A stretch of DNA of 64,000 bases from Kribbella steppae (GCF_004342025.1 NZ_SLWN01000001.1:229877-293876), one strand, 5' to 3'; numbered from the stretch's first letter, positions 54,827 to 63,880 are shown. Notes: generated by a model not told the origin, from the sequence alone. Translations and numbers: made by a program.

Positions 54827-55837
54827 ATGGACTTCCGCTATCTCGGCAACAGTGGTTTGAAGGTCAGCGAGATCTCGTACGGGAACTGGCTGACGCACGG
54901 TTCCCAGGTGGAGAACGATCAGGCCAAGGCGTGTGTGCGGGCGGCGCTGGACGCCGGCATCACCACGTTCGACACGGCCGACGTCTACGCCAACACCAAG
55001 GCCGAGGTGGTCCTCGGCGAGGCGCTGGAGGGTGAGCGGCGCGAGTCGCTGGAGATCTTCACCAAGGTCTACTGGCCGACCGGCCCCGGCGGACCGAACG
55101 ACGTCGGCCTGTCCCGCAAGCACATCCACGAGTCGATCAACGGGTCGCTGAAGCGGCTGAAGACCGACTACGTCGACCTCTACCAGGCGCACCGGTACGA
55201 CACCGAGACGCCGCTGGAAGAGACGATGGAGGCCTTCGCCGACGTCGTCCGGGCCGGCAAGGCGCTCTATATCGGCGTGTCCGAGTGGACCGCGGAGCAG
55301 CTGCAGGAGGGTCACCGGCTGGCCCGCGAGCTGCGCATCCCGTTCGTCTCCAACCAGCCGCAGTACAGCATGCTCTGGCGGGTGATCGAGGCCGAGGTGG
55401 TGCCGGCGTCGGAGGAGCTCGGCATCGGCCAGGTGGTGTTCTCGCCGATCGCGCAGGGTGTGCTGACGGGTAAGTACCTCCCCGGCCAGCAGCCGCCGGA
55501 GGGCTCCCGGGCCACCGACGCCAACGGCGCGAACATGATCAGGCGGTTCCTCAACGACGACGTGCTCACCCGGGTGCAGGAGCTCAAGCCGATCGCGGAC
55601 GAGGCCGGCCTCTCGCTGTCCCAGCTCGCCATCGCCTGGGTGCTGCAGAACCCGAACGTCTCCTCCGCGATCATCGGCGCCTCCCGGCCCGAGCAGGTGG
55701 TGGAGAACGTCAAGGCCTCCGGCGTACGGCTCGAGGACGGCCTGCTGAAGCGGATCGACGAGACCCTCGGCAGCATCGTCGAGCGCGACCCGGCCAAGAC
55801 CGTGCAGAACGCGCCGCAGACCCGGCCGGGCTCATGA
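54827..55837 (+). CDS. Aldo/keto reductase
   Basis: This is an NADPH-dependent oxidoreductase with a TIM-barrel fold, 336 residues, of the potassium-channel beta-subunit branch. FDTADVYANTKAEVVLGEAL holds the catalytic Asp and Tyr, the Lys lies in FTKVYWPTG, and the His in YQAHRYD; SAIIGASRPEQVVENV near the end binds the nicotinamide nucleotide. Its stop overlaps the next small gene (ATGA). The physiological substrate is unknown. Confidence 0.93.
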   Translation: MDFRYLGNSGLKVSEISYGNWLTHGSQVENDQAKACVRAALDAGITTFDTADVYANTKAEVVLGEALEGERRESLEIFTKVYWPTGPGGPNDVGLSRKHIHESINGSLKRLKTDYVDLYQAHRYDTETPLEETMEAFADVVRAGKALYIGVSEWTAEQLQEGHRLARELRIPFVSNQPQYSMLWRVIEAEVVPASEELGIGQVVFSPIAQGVLTGKYLPGQQPPEGSRATDANGANMIRRFLNDDVLTRVQELKPIADEAGLSLSQLAIAWVLQNPNVSSAIIGASRPEQVVENVKASGVRLEDGLLKRIDETLGSIVERDPAKTVQNAPQTRPGS

Positions 55838-56043
55838 GCTGGAGCTGGCGGTTCGAGACCGCATCCGGCGCCGTGGTCGACCCGGGCGAGGTCGGTGGGG
55901 CCGAGTTCTCCGCCCAGGGTGACGCGGAGAGCTGGCTGGGCGAGAGCTGGCGCGACCTGGCCGAGCACGGTGTCGGTCAGGTCTTCCTGCTGGAGGACGG
56001 CCGCGAGGTCTACGGCCCGATGAGCCTCGCCGCCCCGGAGTAG
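55834..56043 (+). CDS. Conserved small hypothetical protein
   Basis: The 69 residues begin MSWSWRFETASGAVV and end LLEDGREVYGPMSLAAPE; no helix or signal is seen. It overlaps the aldo/keto reductase stop by four bases and is certainly coding by its codon pattern, with third positions rich in G and C. I recognise it only as a short actinobacterial conserved protein without function. Confidence 0.7.
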   Translation: MSWSWRFETASGAVVDPGEVGGAEFSAQGDAESWLGESWRDLAEHGVGQVFLLEDGREVYGPMSLAAPE

Positions 56044-56128
56044 TCGTTCGGTGGACCCCGTACGACGCTGTGCTCAACAGCACGGCGTCGTACGGGGTTC
56101 CTGCTTGTTAAGCTGCCGCTGAACCACT

Positions 56129-56226
56129 CCTGTGTCGCAGGGAAGCCGGTCCAAGTCCGGCGCTGACCCGCAACCGTAGGCCACTTCTGGTGGCGAGCCG
56201 GAACACTGCTGACGCAGGCAGACAGG
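56129..56226 (+). ncRNA. Cobalamin (adenosylcobalamin) riboswitch
   Basis: The conserved core is plain: GGGAAGCCGGT (56140-56150), then AGTCCGGCGCTGACCCGCAA (56154-56173) with CCGTAGG following. The helix-closing arms are CCTGT (56129-56133) and ACAGG (56222-56226). Bases 56249-56264 (GGGTGGAGCC CCACCC) and the CTCCACC at 56287-56293 can pair in competing ways and may be the expression platform. High cobalamin would shut off the downstream surface protein and cobalamin transporter operon. Confidence 0.93.
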
Positions 56227-56320
56227 CTCAACTACCCGCCGTGGTCCGCGGGTGGAGCCCCACCCTGCCCGTGCAGGCGGGACTTCCTCCACCGGGCCGC
56301 GGCCCGATCGAGGACACGAG

Positions 56321-57022
56321 ATGACTGCACACCGGACCGTACGACTGGTCCTCAGCCTGCTGGCGGGTCTCCTGCTGGCGGGGACCGTCGCCACCACCGC
56401 CCAAGCCGAGGACGGCTACCGCTTCTGGGGCTACTACCAGTGGAGTGGAGGCCAGTGGGCCTTCGCTCAGAAGGGCGCAGACGGCGTCGTACCGGCCGAC
56501 GGGGCCGTGGAGGGGTGGCGGTACGCCCTCGGTGGCGCCAAGCCCCGGGTGCCGCGCGCAGCGGGCGACTTCGAGGACATCTGCGGCAAGACCCCGGCGG
56601 AGACCGGTAAGAAGCGGGTGGCCCTGGTCGTCGACCCGGGTACGCCGGCCGACGCGCTCAGCGGCGAGACACCGGGGCCTGCCACCGGCACCTGCGTGGT
56701 GACGGACGTTCAGGCGACGGGTGCGAAGATCCTGGCGGCCGCTGGGCCAGTCCGGATCGAGAAGGGTCTGACCTGCGGTATCGCGGGCTACCCGGCCAAG
56801 GGCTGCGGAGACCAGGTCAAGAACATCAGTGTCCCGGCGACGGACGAGCCCGTGACCCTGCAGATCAACGCGGCGGTCGGGTCCACGGTCGTGCCGGCTA
56901 CTGCGGAATCCGATGACGACGGGCCACCTGTGACCGCCATCATCGCCGTCGCGGTCGCGGTCGTCGTACTGGCCGGTGGTGGCTTGGTGCTGAGCCGCCG
57001 GCGCTCGAGTCAGCAGAGCTGA
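56321..57022 (+). CDS. Secreted, C-terminally anchored protein (SCO2322-like) under riboswitch control
   Basis: The 233-residue protein has a signal peptide (MTAHRTVRLVLSLLAGLLLA, cut near AQA), a short outer domain with FWGYYQWSGGQWAFA and four conserved-looking cysteines (one each in ICGK and TCVV, two in TCGIAGYPAKGCG), and a C-terminal helix (VTAIIAVAVAVVVLAGGGLV) with RRRSS behind it. It would thus be held at the outer face of the membrane. It is the first gene after the cobalamin riboswitch and runs straight into the ECF transporter genes, suggesting a role in corrinoid capture; no homologous function is known to me. Confidence 0.78.
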   Translation: MTAHRTVRLVLSLLAGLLLAGTVATTAQAEDGYRFWGYYQWSGGQWAFAQKGADGVVPADGAVEGWRYALGGAKPRVPRAAGDFEDICGKTPAETGKKRVALVVDPGTPADALSGETPGPATGTCVVTDVQATGAKILAAAGPVRIEKGLTCGIAGYPAKGCGDQVKNISVPATDEPVTLQINAAVGSTVVPATAESDDDGPPVTAIIAVAVAVVVLAGGGLVLSRRRSSQQS

Positions 57023-58123
57023 GTGCGTACTGTCCATCACCTCACGCTCCCCCGGGCACTCCACCCGGGGGCATGGTGGTTGTGGGCACTCGGCATGGCT
57101 GTGGCCGCCAGCAGGACCCGCAATCCGGTGCTGCTGGTGCTGATCCTCGCGGTCACCGGCTTTGTTGTGTCGGCCCGGCGGAGCGACGCTCCCTGGGCCC
57201 ACAGCTACGCCGCGTTCCTCAAGCTCGGTCTGGTGGTCATCGGCATCCGTGTCGTGTTGCAGGCGCTGCTGTCCACCCGTTCGCAGGGGAACATCGTGCT
57301 GTTCATACTGCCCGAGATTCCCTTGCCTGACTGGGCAAACGGCGTGAAGCTCGGCGGCGAGGTCACTCTCGAGGCGTTGCTGACCGCGCTGTACGACGGC
57401 CTCCAGCTGGCCGTCATGCTGTGCTGCATCGGCGCGGCCAACGCACTCGCCAGTCCACGGCGTCTGCTCAAGTCGTTGCCTGGGGCCCTTTACGAGATGG
57501 GCGTGGCCTGCGTGGTCGCCCTGACGTTCGCACCGCAACTGGTGACCGACGCCCGTCGTATCCGCGCCGCCCGCCGACTGCGCGGCCGTACCCGCGGCTC
57601 CTTCCGCACGACGGCCATGCCCGTGCTGGAAGGTGCGTTGGACAGATCGGTGGAACTGGCCGCTGCGATGGATTCACGCGGCTACGGCCGTACTGCGCAG
57701 GTCCCACGACGCCAGCGCCGGATCACCGGGGTGTGCGTGCTGCTGGGACTGCTGGGCATCCTGCTCGGCGTCTACGCGTTGCTGACCGACTCCATGGCAT
57801 TCCCACTCGCTACAACCGCTCTGGCGATCGGGCTGCTGCTCGCTGTGGGCGCGATGGCTATCGGGCGGCAGCGAGTGACGCGGACCCGGTACCGGCCGGA
57901 CCCGTGGGCGCTACCCGAGTGGCTGGTCGTCGGCTCCGGTGCGCTCGCTGCGGGGTCGATGATCACGGCCGCCGCGCTCGGTATCGAGGGGCTGGTATTG
58001 GCGGGTCCCCTGGTGATACCGCCCGTTCCGCTGCTGCCGGTCGCCGGCATCCTGCTTGGACTGGCTCCTGCGGTGGTCGCACCGCCACTGCAGGCTCGGC
58101 GACGTGAGCTGGTGGCCGCATGA
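57023..58123 (+). CDS. ECF transporter transmembrane component (EcfT/CbiQ)
   Basis: The 366-residue integral membrane protein has about eight helices. The two coupling-helix motifs with the Ala-Arg-Gly type triplet are ARRLRGRTRG near residue 187 and AAMDSRGYG near 219, which link the ATPases to the substrate component. It starts with GTG immediately after the stop codon of the surface protein. It belongs to an ECF importer with the fused ATPase and the S component downstream. Confidence 0.88.
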   Translation: MRTVHHLTLPRALHPGAWWLWALGMAVAASRTRNPVLLVLILAVTGFVVSARRSDAPWAHSYAAFLKLGLVVIGIRVVLQALLSTRSQGNIVLFILPEIPLPDWANGVKLGGEVTLEALLTALYDGLQLAVMLCCIGAANALASPRRLLKSLPGALYEMGVACVVALTFAPQLVTDARRIRAARRLRGRTRGSFRTTAMPVLEGALDRSVELAAAMDSRGYGRTAQVPRRQRRITGVCVLLGLLGILLGVYALLTDSMAFPLATTALAIGLLLAVGAMAIGRQRVTRTRYRPDPWALPEWLVVGSGALAAGSMITAAALGIEGLVLAGPLVIPPVPLLPVAGILLGLAPAVVAPPLQARRRELVAA

Positions 58124-59730
58124 TCGAGTTCGACCGGGTGACGGTCACGTACGACGGTGCGACGGAGCCCGCGTTGCGGGACGTGAGCTTCACAGTGCCA
58201 GAGGGTGAGCTGGCGCTCGTGATCGGGCGGACAGGTTCCGGCAAGTCCACACTGCTGCGGGCAATCAACGGCCTGGTGCCGCACTTCAGCGGAGGCACGT
58301 TGGCCGGGCGGGTGCTCGTCAACGGCCGCGACACCCGGGAGTTCCGGCCGCGTGATCTGGCCGATGTGGTCGGCATGGTCGGCCAGGACCCGATGGCCGG
58401 GTTCGTCACCGACACCGTGGAAGACGAGCTCGCTTACAGCATGGAGTCCCTCGGGGTTGCCCCTGACGTGATGCGTCGACGTGTCGAGGAGACCCTGGAT
58501 CTGCTCGGGCTGGCCGACGTACGGGATCGGGCGTTGACGTCACTGTCCGGTGGGCAGCGGCAGCGGACGGCCATCGGGGCCGCGCTCACGTCGCACCCTG
58601 CTGTGCTCGTACTGGACGAGCCGACGTCGGCGCTGGACCCGCAGGCCGCTGAGGAGGTGCTGGCCGCGTTGCAGCGGCTGGTGCACGATCTGAACGTCAC
58701 TGTGGTGCTGGCCGAGCATCGGCTCGAGCGGGTGATCCAGTACGCCGACAGCGTGATCGAAGTACCGGGTGGCTCGGCTGCTGTCTCTACTGGGCTTCCG
58801 GCCGAGCGGATGGTCACTGCACCGGTCGCGCCGCCGGTGGTTGAGCTGGGACGACTTGCGGGCTGGTCCCCGCTCCCCTTGTCTGTGCGGGACGCTCGCC
58901 GGGCTGCTGTCTCGCTGCGCAGCCGGTTGGGCGAGGTGGCGCCGCTCCGGTCCGTCGCTGCAACAGGTGCCGAGCTGGCGCACTGCAGGGACCTCGTAGT
59001 CGGCTACGGCAACGTCACTGCGCTGCGTGGAGTGTCACTGAGCATCAACGCCGGTGAGGTCGTCGCACTGATGGGCCGCAACGGTGCCGGCAAGTCAACG
59101 CTGCTGAACGCCCTGGTTGGGATCATCACGCCACGGTCAGGTACGGCGACCGCAGCCGGAACGGACCCACTTCGCACGCGACCGTCCAAGCTGGTCAAGG
59201 CCGTCGGACTGGTGCCGCAAGAGCCCGCGGACCTGTTGTACGCGGCCACCGTGGCTGACGAGTGCGCGGCGGCCGACGCCGACTTCCGGATGCCGGCGGG
59301 TAGTTGCCGAGCGCTACTAACCCGGCTGGCGCCGGACGTCGACGACAAGATGCATCCACGCGACCTGTCCGAGGGACAACGCCTGTGTCTGGCGCTGGCC
59401 GTCGTACTGTGTGGTGCTCCGCCACTGTTGCTGCTGGACGAGCCGACGCGTGGGCTGGACTACGGCGCCAAGCGGCGGTTGGTGGAGATCCTGCGAGAGC
59501 TGGCTGCTGCGGGCCATGCCGTAGTGCTGTCGACGCATGACGTGGAGATGGTGGCTGAGGTGGCCACGCGCGTGCTGGTGCTGGCTGAGGGCGAGCTGGT
59601 GAGTGACGGCGAGACGGCCACCGTCATCGCCGGGTCTCCGGCATTTGCTCCGCAGGTGGCGAAGATCCTTGCGCCGTTGCCGTTCCTGACCGTCGGTGAG
59701 GTTGCCACCGCTCTGGAACGTGCGTCGTGA
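58120..59730 (+). CDS. ECF transporter ATPase, two ABC domains fused
   Basis: This is a 536-residue double ATPase. The first domain has Walker A IGRTGSGKST near residue 35, signature LSGGQRQR and LVLDEPTSALD; the second has Walker A MGRNGAGKST near 315, the altered signature LSEGQRLC and LLLDEPTRGLD. A fused pair replaces the separate EcfA1 and EcfA2 subunits, as in many actinobacterial importers. Start and stop overlap the neighbouring genes by four bases each. Confidence 0.92.
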   Translation: MIEFDRVTVTYDGATEPALRDVSFTVPEGELALVIGRTGSGKSTLLRAINGLVPHFSGGTLAGRVLVNGRDTREFRPRDLADVVGMVGQDPMAGFVTDTVEDELAYSMESLGVAPDVMRRRVEETLDLLGLADVRDRALTSLSGGQRQRTAIGAALTSHPAVLVLDEPTSALDPQAAEEVLAALQRLVHDLNVTVVLAEHRLERVIQYADSVIEVPGGSAAVSTGLPAERMVTAPVAPPVVELGRLAGWSPLPLSVRDARRAAVSLRSRLGEVAPLRSVAATGAELAHCRDLVVGYGNVTALRGVSLSINAGEVVALMGRNGAGKSTLLNALVGIITPRSGTATAAGTDPLRTRPSKLVKAVGLVPQEPADLLYAATVADECAAADADFRMPAGSCRALLTRLAPDVDDKMHPRDLSEGQRLCLALAVVLCGAPPLLLLDEPTRGLDYGAKRRLVEILRELAAAGHAVVLSTHDVEMVAEVATRVLVLAEGELVSDGETATVIAGSPAFAPQVAKILAPLPFLTVGEVATALERAS

Positions 59731-60566
59731 GAGGGCGAGCTCCGCGCATCCGCCCGCTCAACCTGGTCCGGTTGAAGCCGCGCAGTACGGCGATGCTCGT
59801 GGTGGCGTCTCTGGTCGGACTGCTGGCTTTCGGGTGGCCGTTGCTGTGGCAGACCGATCAGGTGGGTGAGTCGGCGATCGGACACACAACCGACGCGCCG
59901 TGGCTGTTCGTGTTGCTGCTGCCGTTGCTGGTGGCCGTCGTACTGGCTGAGCTGTCCGAGTCGGGGATCGACGCCAAGGTGATCTCACTGCTGGGCATGC
60001 TCGCGGCTGTCGGGACTGCGCTGCGTGCGCTCGGTCCTGGTACTGCTGGACTGGAGCCTGGGTTCTTCCTGCTCGTGCTGGCGGGTAGGGCGTTCGGAGC
60101 CGGGTTCGGGTTCGTGCTGGGGGCTGTGTCGCTGCTGGGTGGGGCGATGATCAGTGGTGGGGTCGGGCCGTGGATGCCGTTCCAGATGTTCGCCTGCGCG
60201 TGGGTGGGATGCCTGGCGGGTCTGCTGCCGCGGGTGGGCGGCCGGATGGAGGTGCTCATGCTGGCGGCGTACTCACTCGTCTCGGGAGTGCTGTACGGCG
60301 TGGTGATGAACCTGTGGTTCTGGCCGTACGCGACGTTCGGCAGCGACTTCTCGTTCATCCCGGGTGACGCGCTGGCGGAGAACCTGCATCGGTACTTGCT
60401 GTTCGTGGTGGCGACGTCACTGGGGTGGGACATTCCACGTGGAGTGCTGAGCGCCGTACTGGTGCTGGTGCTCGGACGGCCGGTGCTGAATGCTTTCCGT
60501 CGGACGGCGCGCAAGGCGGCCTTCGACGTACCGGTGGTGTTCGACTCGAGGAGGGCCGATGGCTGA
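59727..60566 (+). CDS. ECF transporter substrate-binding (S) component, probably for cobalamin
   Basis: The 279-residue membrane protein has six or so helices and is the S component that binds the vitamin in the membrane. Typical stretches are FLLVLAGRAFGAGFGFVLG and MIS-GGVGPWMPFQMFACAWVG. The riboswitch upstream and cobU and cobS downstream point to cobalamin or cobinamide as ligand; this is inferred from context, since S components share little sequence. It starts with GTG overlapping the ATPase stop codon. Confidence 0.83.
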   Translation: MRGRAPRIRPLNLVRLKPRSTAMLVVASLVGLLAFGWPLLWQTDQVGESAIGHTTDAPWLFVLLLPLLVAVVLAELSESGIDAKVISLLGMLAAVGTALRALGPGTAGLEPGFFLLVLAGRAFGAGFGFVLGAVSLLGGAMISGGVGPWMPFQMFACAWVGCLAGLLPRVGGRMEVLMLAAYSLVSGVLYGVVMNLWFWPYATFGSDFSFIPGDALAENLHRYLLFVVATSLGWDIPRGVLSAVLVLVLGRPVLNAFRRTARKAAFDVPVVFDSRRADG

Positions 60567-61089
60567 ACAGCGGACGTTGATCCTGGGCGGTGCCCGGTCC
60601 GGCAAGTCGATCGCCGCCGAGCGACTGCTGGCCGCCGAGCCCGAGGTCCTGTACGTCGCAACCGGTGGTGACGGCTCGTCCGATCCGGAGTGGGCCGAGC
60701 GGATCGCCAAGCATCGCGCGCGGCGGCCGGCGACGTGGGGGCTGGCGGAGACGATCGACCTGGTGCCGCTGCTCGACTCCGATGGGCCGCCGCTGCTGAT
60801 CGACTGCCTGACGCTCTGGCTGTCGCGCACGATGGACGCTCTCGACATCTGGTCCGACCTGAGCCGCGCCGGGCTGGTGGAGCACGAGATCGCCCAGCTG
60901 GCCGAGGCCTGGTCACGAACCTCTCGCATGGTGGTTGCCGTGAGCAATGACGTGGGCTCGGGAGTGGTACCGGCCGACGCAGGCACCCGCCTCTTCCGCG
61001 ACCAGATGGGCCGCCTCAACACCACAATCTCCCTCCGCTCCACCACCGCCCTCTGGACCATCGCCGGCCGAACCCTCCCCCTCACATGA
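60559..61089 (+). CDS. cobU: Adenosylcobinamide kinase / guanylyltransferase
   Basis: This enzyme (176 residues) phosphorylates adenosylcobinamide and transfers GMP to it, giving adenosylcobinamide-GDP. The nucleotide loop LILGGARSGKSIAAERLL, LYVATGGDG, the active HRARRPATWG region and the family end VSNDVGSGVVPA with GRLNT are all present. Length fits the family. It overlaps both the S-component stop (eight bases) and the cobS start (four bases). Confidence 0.95.
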   Translation: MAEQRTLILGGARSGKSIAAERLLAAEPEVLYVATGGDGSSDPEWAERIAKHRARRPATWGLAETIDLVPLLDSDGPPLLIDCLTLWLSRTMDALDIWSDLSRAGLVEHEIAQLAEAWSRTSRMVVAVSNDVGSGVVPADAGTRLFRDQMGRLNTTISLRSTTALWTIAGRTLPLT

Positions 61090-62207
61090 ACAGCTACAAG
61101 CCTTCGGACCCAGGCGGACGGGATGACGGCGACGCCAGGGGGCCGGGCAGCGGTGACGCCGGTGGGCCGGGTGAGCCACGCGAGTCGGGCGGGCCGGGTG
61201 GCGGTGACGCAACTGTTCCGAGTGAGCTGGGTGGCGGTGAGACGGGCGGGCCGGGTGAGCCACGTGACCCGGGCCAGCCAGCTGGCGGTGACGCAAGTGG
61301 CCCGGGTGGGCTCGGTCGCGGCGACGCAGGTGGGATGGGTGGCGGGCCGGGTGTAGGCGGGGTTCGGCTGCCGCGGCGTGGGGGGTGGGTGGATGGGTTG
61401 TGGCTGGCGGTTGGGACGCTGAGCGTGCTGCCGACGCCGATGCCTTCGCGGGTTGACCGGGTGGTCGGCGGGCGGGCGATGACGCTCGCGCCACTCGTCG
61501 GGGTGTTTCTCGGTGGGATCTCGGCCGGGGTCGTGGCGCTGGTTCACCTCATGCGGCCGAATGCGCCTCTGCTTGCGGCTGTGCTCGGCGTGCTCGTTCT
61601 CGTCGTACTCTCCGGGGCGCTGCACCTGGACGGGCTGGCCGACTTCTCGGACGCGCTCGGCAGCCGACGGGATCGCGAGACCATGCTTCGAATCATGAAG
61701 CAGAGCGACATCGGCCCCTTCGGCGTCGTCGCGATCACCATCGTCCTGCTCCTCGACGTCGCGGCGCTCACGGCGTGCATCCAGTCGGGCTTCGGCTGGC
61801 AAGCAATCCTCATAGCCACCACCGCCAGCCGACTGACCCTCCCTTGGACCTGTCGCACTACGGTCCCGTCGGCCCGCCCCGACGGCCTGGGCGCCACCGT
61901 CGCCGCCACAGTTCTCCCCATCACGGCCACCCTCACCACTATCGGCGTACTGGCCGCGGCCCTCGTCCTCACCTGGCTCACCACACCAACCACCCCACCA
62001 GGGGAAGACCCCTTCGACCAGGTCGCCTCCATCGACGGCCCACTCCTAGCCGGCACCACAGCCGCCGTACTCCTGGCTGTCGCAGTCAGCCTCCTAGCCA
62101 CCCGCCGAGCCCGCACAGCCCTCGGCGGCACCACCGGCGACGTCCTAGGCGCCACCATCGAACTCGCCCTACCCACCACCCTCCTAACCCTCGCCCTAAC
62201 CACCTGA
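61086..62207 (+). CDS. cobS: Adenosylcobinamide-GDP ribazoletransferase with repetitive N-terminal extension
   Basis: This membrane enzyme joins adenosylcobinamide-GDP and alpha-ribazole to form adenosylcobalamin (phosphate). The enzyme proper starts near residue 100 (GLWLAVGTLSVLPTPMPSRV), with the conserved LHLDGLADFSDALGSRRDRE near residue 190 and several helices. Residues 1-95 are a Gly/Pro/Asp/Glu-rich extension that includes two 28-residue repeats, both beginning GGPGEPR. Family members of about 250-270 residues lack this part. No in-frame start near residue 95 is evident, so the extension is probably translated. CobT, which would supply the ribazole phosphate, is not in the window. Confidence 0.9.
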   Translation: MNSYKPSDPGGRDDGDARGPGSGDAGGPGEPRESGGPGGGDATVPSELGGGETGGPGEPRDPGQPAGGDASGPGGLGRGDAGGMGGGPGVGGVRLPRRGGWVDGLWLAVGTLSVLPTPMPSRVDRVVGGRAMTLAPLVGVFLGGISAGVVALVHLMRPNAPLLAAVLGVLVLVVLSGALHLDGLADFSDALGSRRDRETMLRIMKQSDIGPFGVVAITIVLLLDVAALTACIQSGFGWQAILIATTASRLTLPWTCRTTVPSARPDGLGATVAATVLPITATLTTIGVLAAALVLTWLTTPTTPPGEDPFDQVASIDGPLLAGTTAAVLLAVAVSLLATRRARTALGGTTGDVLGATIELALPTTLLTLALTT

Positions 62208-62674
62208 CCTCCCCAGCCCACGCACCCCAGCAGGCCCGCTGCAACCCGCGAGGCCGACCGCACCACCGCCAACCACCGCCGCCCTCGTCCCCACCGGCGC
62301 GGCACAGCTCGCCGCCGTCCACCTCGCCGTCGGCATTTCAGTGGATAACCCTCGAAGTTGGCCCTTCTCCTGCCGTATTTCGAGGGGAGAAGGGCGCAGT
62401 TGAGCCGGATATCCCCTCATTTGGTGGTTGGCCCGGCACCTCGGGGGTTCTGCACCCTGAGTCCGGGTGGCGAACCCACCAGCTCGGGGGTCGGCCAGCC
62501 AAATGGGGACTGTGGATGGGGTTGTGGCGGGTCTGCGGAGGGGGCGGTGGGTGGTGCATTACTGTCACCGGGGACGTTCGTGTGGGGCAGTCAACGGCGA
62601 GGTCAGATGGCGATGTTCTGGGTTGATCAGCGGTGTTTGGCAGCGGAGGCCTCGCGATCCGTTATGTTTATGTA
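62208..62674. other. 467-base noncoding stretch with structured elements
   Basis: No gene is credible here. The first 130 bases are a C-rich run without reading-frame sense. From 62341 a cluster of potential stems appears: GCCCTTCTCC (62361-62370) with GGAGAAGGGC (62386-62395), and a competing pair CCCTCGAA (62349-62356) with TTCGAGGG (62379-62386). Beyond this, ATCCCCTCATTTGGTGGTTG at 62410-62429 and GGCCAGCCAAATGGGGAC near 62493-62510 are imperfect inverted relatives, and CTCGGGGGT is repeated near 62440 and 62483. Terminator or regulatory RNA functions are possible. The last 30 bases, GTTATGTTTATGTAATG, form the AT-richer promoter or start of the ROK gene. Confidence 0.6.
62361..62395 (+). 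terminator. Ten-bp perfect hairpin with a competing stem
   Basis: GCCCTTCTCC (62361-62370) and GGAGAAGGGC (62386-62395) form a perfect stem with a 15-base loop, about 150 bases after the cobS stop. CCCTCGAA at 62349-62356 can instead pair with TTCGAGGG at 62379-62386, so two folds exclude each other. No T-run follows, so terminator function is uncertain. Confidence 0.45.
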
Positions 62675-63874
62675 ATGAACGCAACCCGCCCGGCGCCTGG
62701 GTCGCAGGCTTCGCTGCGCGAAGCCAACCGCGAGCGCGTTCTGGGAGTCGTGCGGCAGCACGGCCCGCTCACCCAGGTCGAGATCGCCGCCGCCTCCGGC
62801 CTGTCCGCCGCGACCGTGTCGAACATGGTCCGCGAGCTCGACCAGGCCGGCATGGTCGGCCTGTCCCGCAGCATCCGCAACGGCCGCCGCGCCGTACTCG
62901 TGTCGCTCGCGTCCGGCGGCGGACTGCTCGCCGGGGTCGCGTTCGGCGAGCGCGACGTCCGGGTCGCCATCGCCGACGAGTCCCGCGTGATCCTGGCCCA
63001 GCAGCTGATGCCGCTGCAGGCCGACCACGTCGCCGACGACGGGATGGAACGCGCCGCGCGGCTGCTCGCGGACCTGGCCGAGACGGTCAGTTCCGGTGTC
63101 GAGGATATCGCCGCGATCGGCTTCGGCCTGCCCGCGCCGGTCGACTCGGTCAGCGGCGAGGCCGGCTCGGACGCGGTGCTGCCGGGCTGGCGCGGCGTCA
63201 ACGTCGCCGATGCGATGGCCGGCCATCTGCGGTCGCCGGTCGCACTCGACAACACCGCCAACTTGGCCGCGCTCGGCGAACTCCGCAACGGAGCGCTGCG
63301 CGGCGTCCGGCACGGCTGCTACCTGAAGTTCTCGTACGGCGTGGGCGCCGGAATCGTCCTGGACGGTGAGGTTTTCCGCGGCTCGGCCGGTACGGCGGGC
63401 GAGATCGGGCACGTCACCATCGACGAGAACGGGCCGATCTGCCGGTGCGGGAACCGGGGCTGCCTGGACACGTTCGTCGGATCCCGGGCGCTGATCCAGA
63501 GCCTGGCCGCGTCACACGGCCCACTCAGGCTGAAGGACATCATCCACCGCGCCCTGCAGGACGACCTCGGTTGCCGCCGGGTGATCGAGGACGCCGGCCG
63601 CCGGGTCGGGGTCGCGGTGGCCGGGATGGTGAACCTGCTCAACCCCGAGGTGATCGTCGTCGGCGGCCTGATGGCCGAAGCCGGTGACCTGATCATGGAC
63701 CCGCTCCGCGAGGCCCTCGACCGCTGCGCCATCCCCAGCGCCGCCGCCACCGTCGAACTCCGCCGCGCCGAACTCGGCGACGAAGCCGACATCCTCGGCG
63801 CCATCCACCTCGCCTCCGTCCTCAGCCACTCCCAGGCCACCAAGTCCCTCACCACCTCCACCACCCCGGCCTAA
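62675..63874 (+). CDS. ROK-family transcriptional regulator
   Basis: This 399-residue protein of the NagC/XylR type has an N-terminal winged helix (LTQVEIAAASGLSAATVSNM) and a sugar-kinase-fold domain with the ATP/sugar blocks DNTANLAALGE and LKFSYGVGAGIVLDGEVFRG, and the zinc motif CRCGNRGCLD. It probably represses sugar uptake or catabolism genes not seen here. The ATG at 62675 is chosen because the protein there starts with the usual short tail; AT-rich bases just upstream suggest promoter and start nearly coincide (leaderless). Alternative starts at 62633 are less likely. Confidence 0.88.
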   Translation: MNATRPAPGSQASLREANRERVLGVVRQHGPLTQVEIAAASGLSAATVSNMVRELDQAGMVGLSRSIRNGRRAVLVSLASGGGLLAGVAFGERDVRVAIADESRVILAQQLMPLQADHVADDGMERAARLLADLAETVSSGVEDIAAIGFGLPAPVDSVSGEAGSDAVLPGWRGVNVADAMAGHLRSPVALDNTANLAALGELRNGALRGVRHGCYLKFSYGVGAGIVLDGEVFRGSAGTAGEIGHVTIDENGPICRCGNRGCLDTFVGSRALIQSLAASHGPLRLKDIIHRALQDDLGCRRVIEDAGRRVGVAVAGMVNLLNPEVIVVGGLMAEAGDLIMDPLREALDRCAIPSAAATVELRRAELGDEADILGAIHLASVLSHSQATKSLTTSTTPA

Positions 63875-63880
63875 CCCCCA

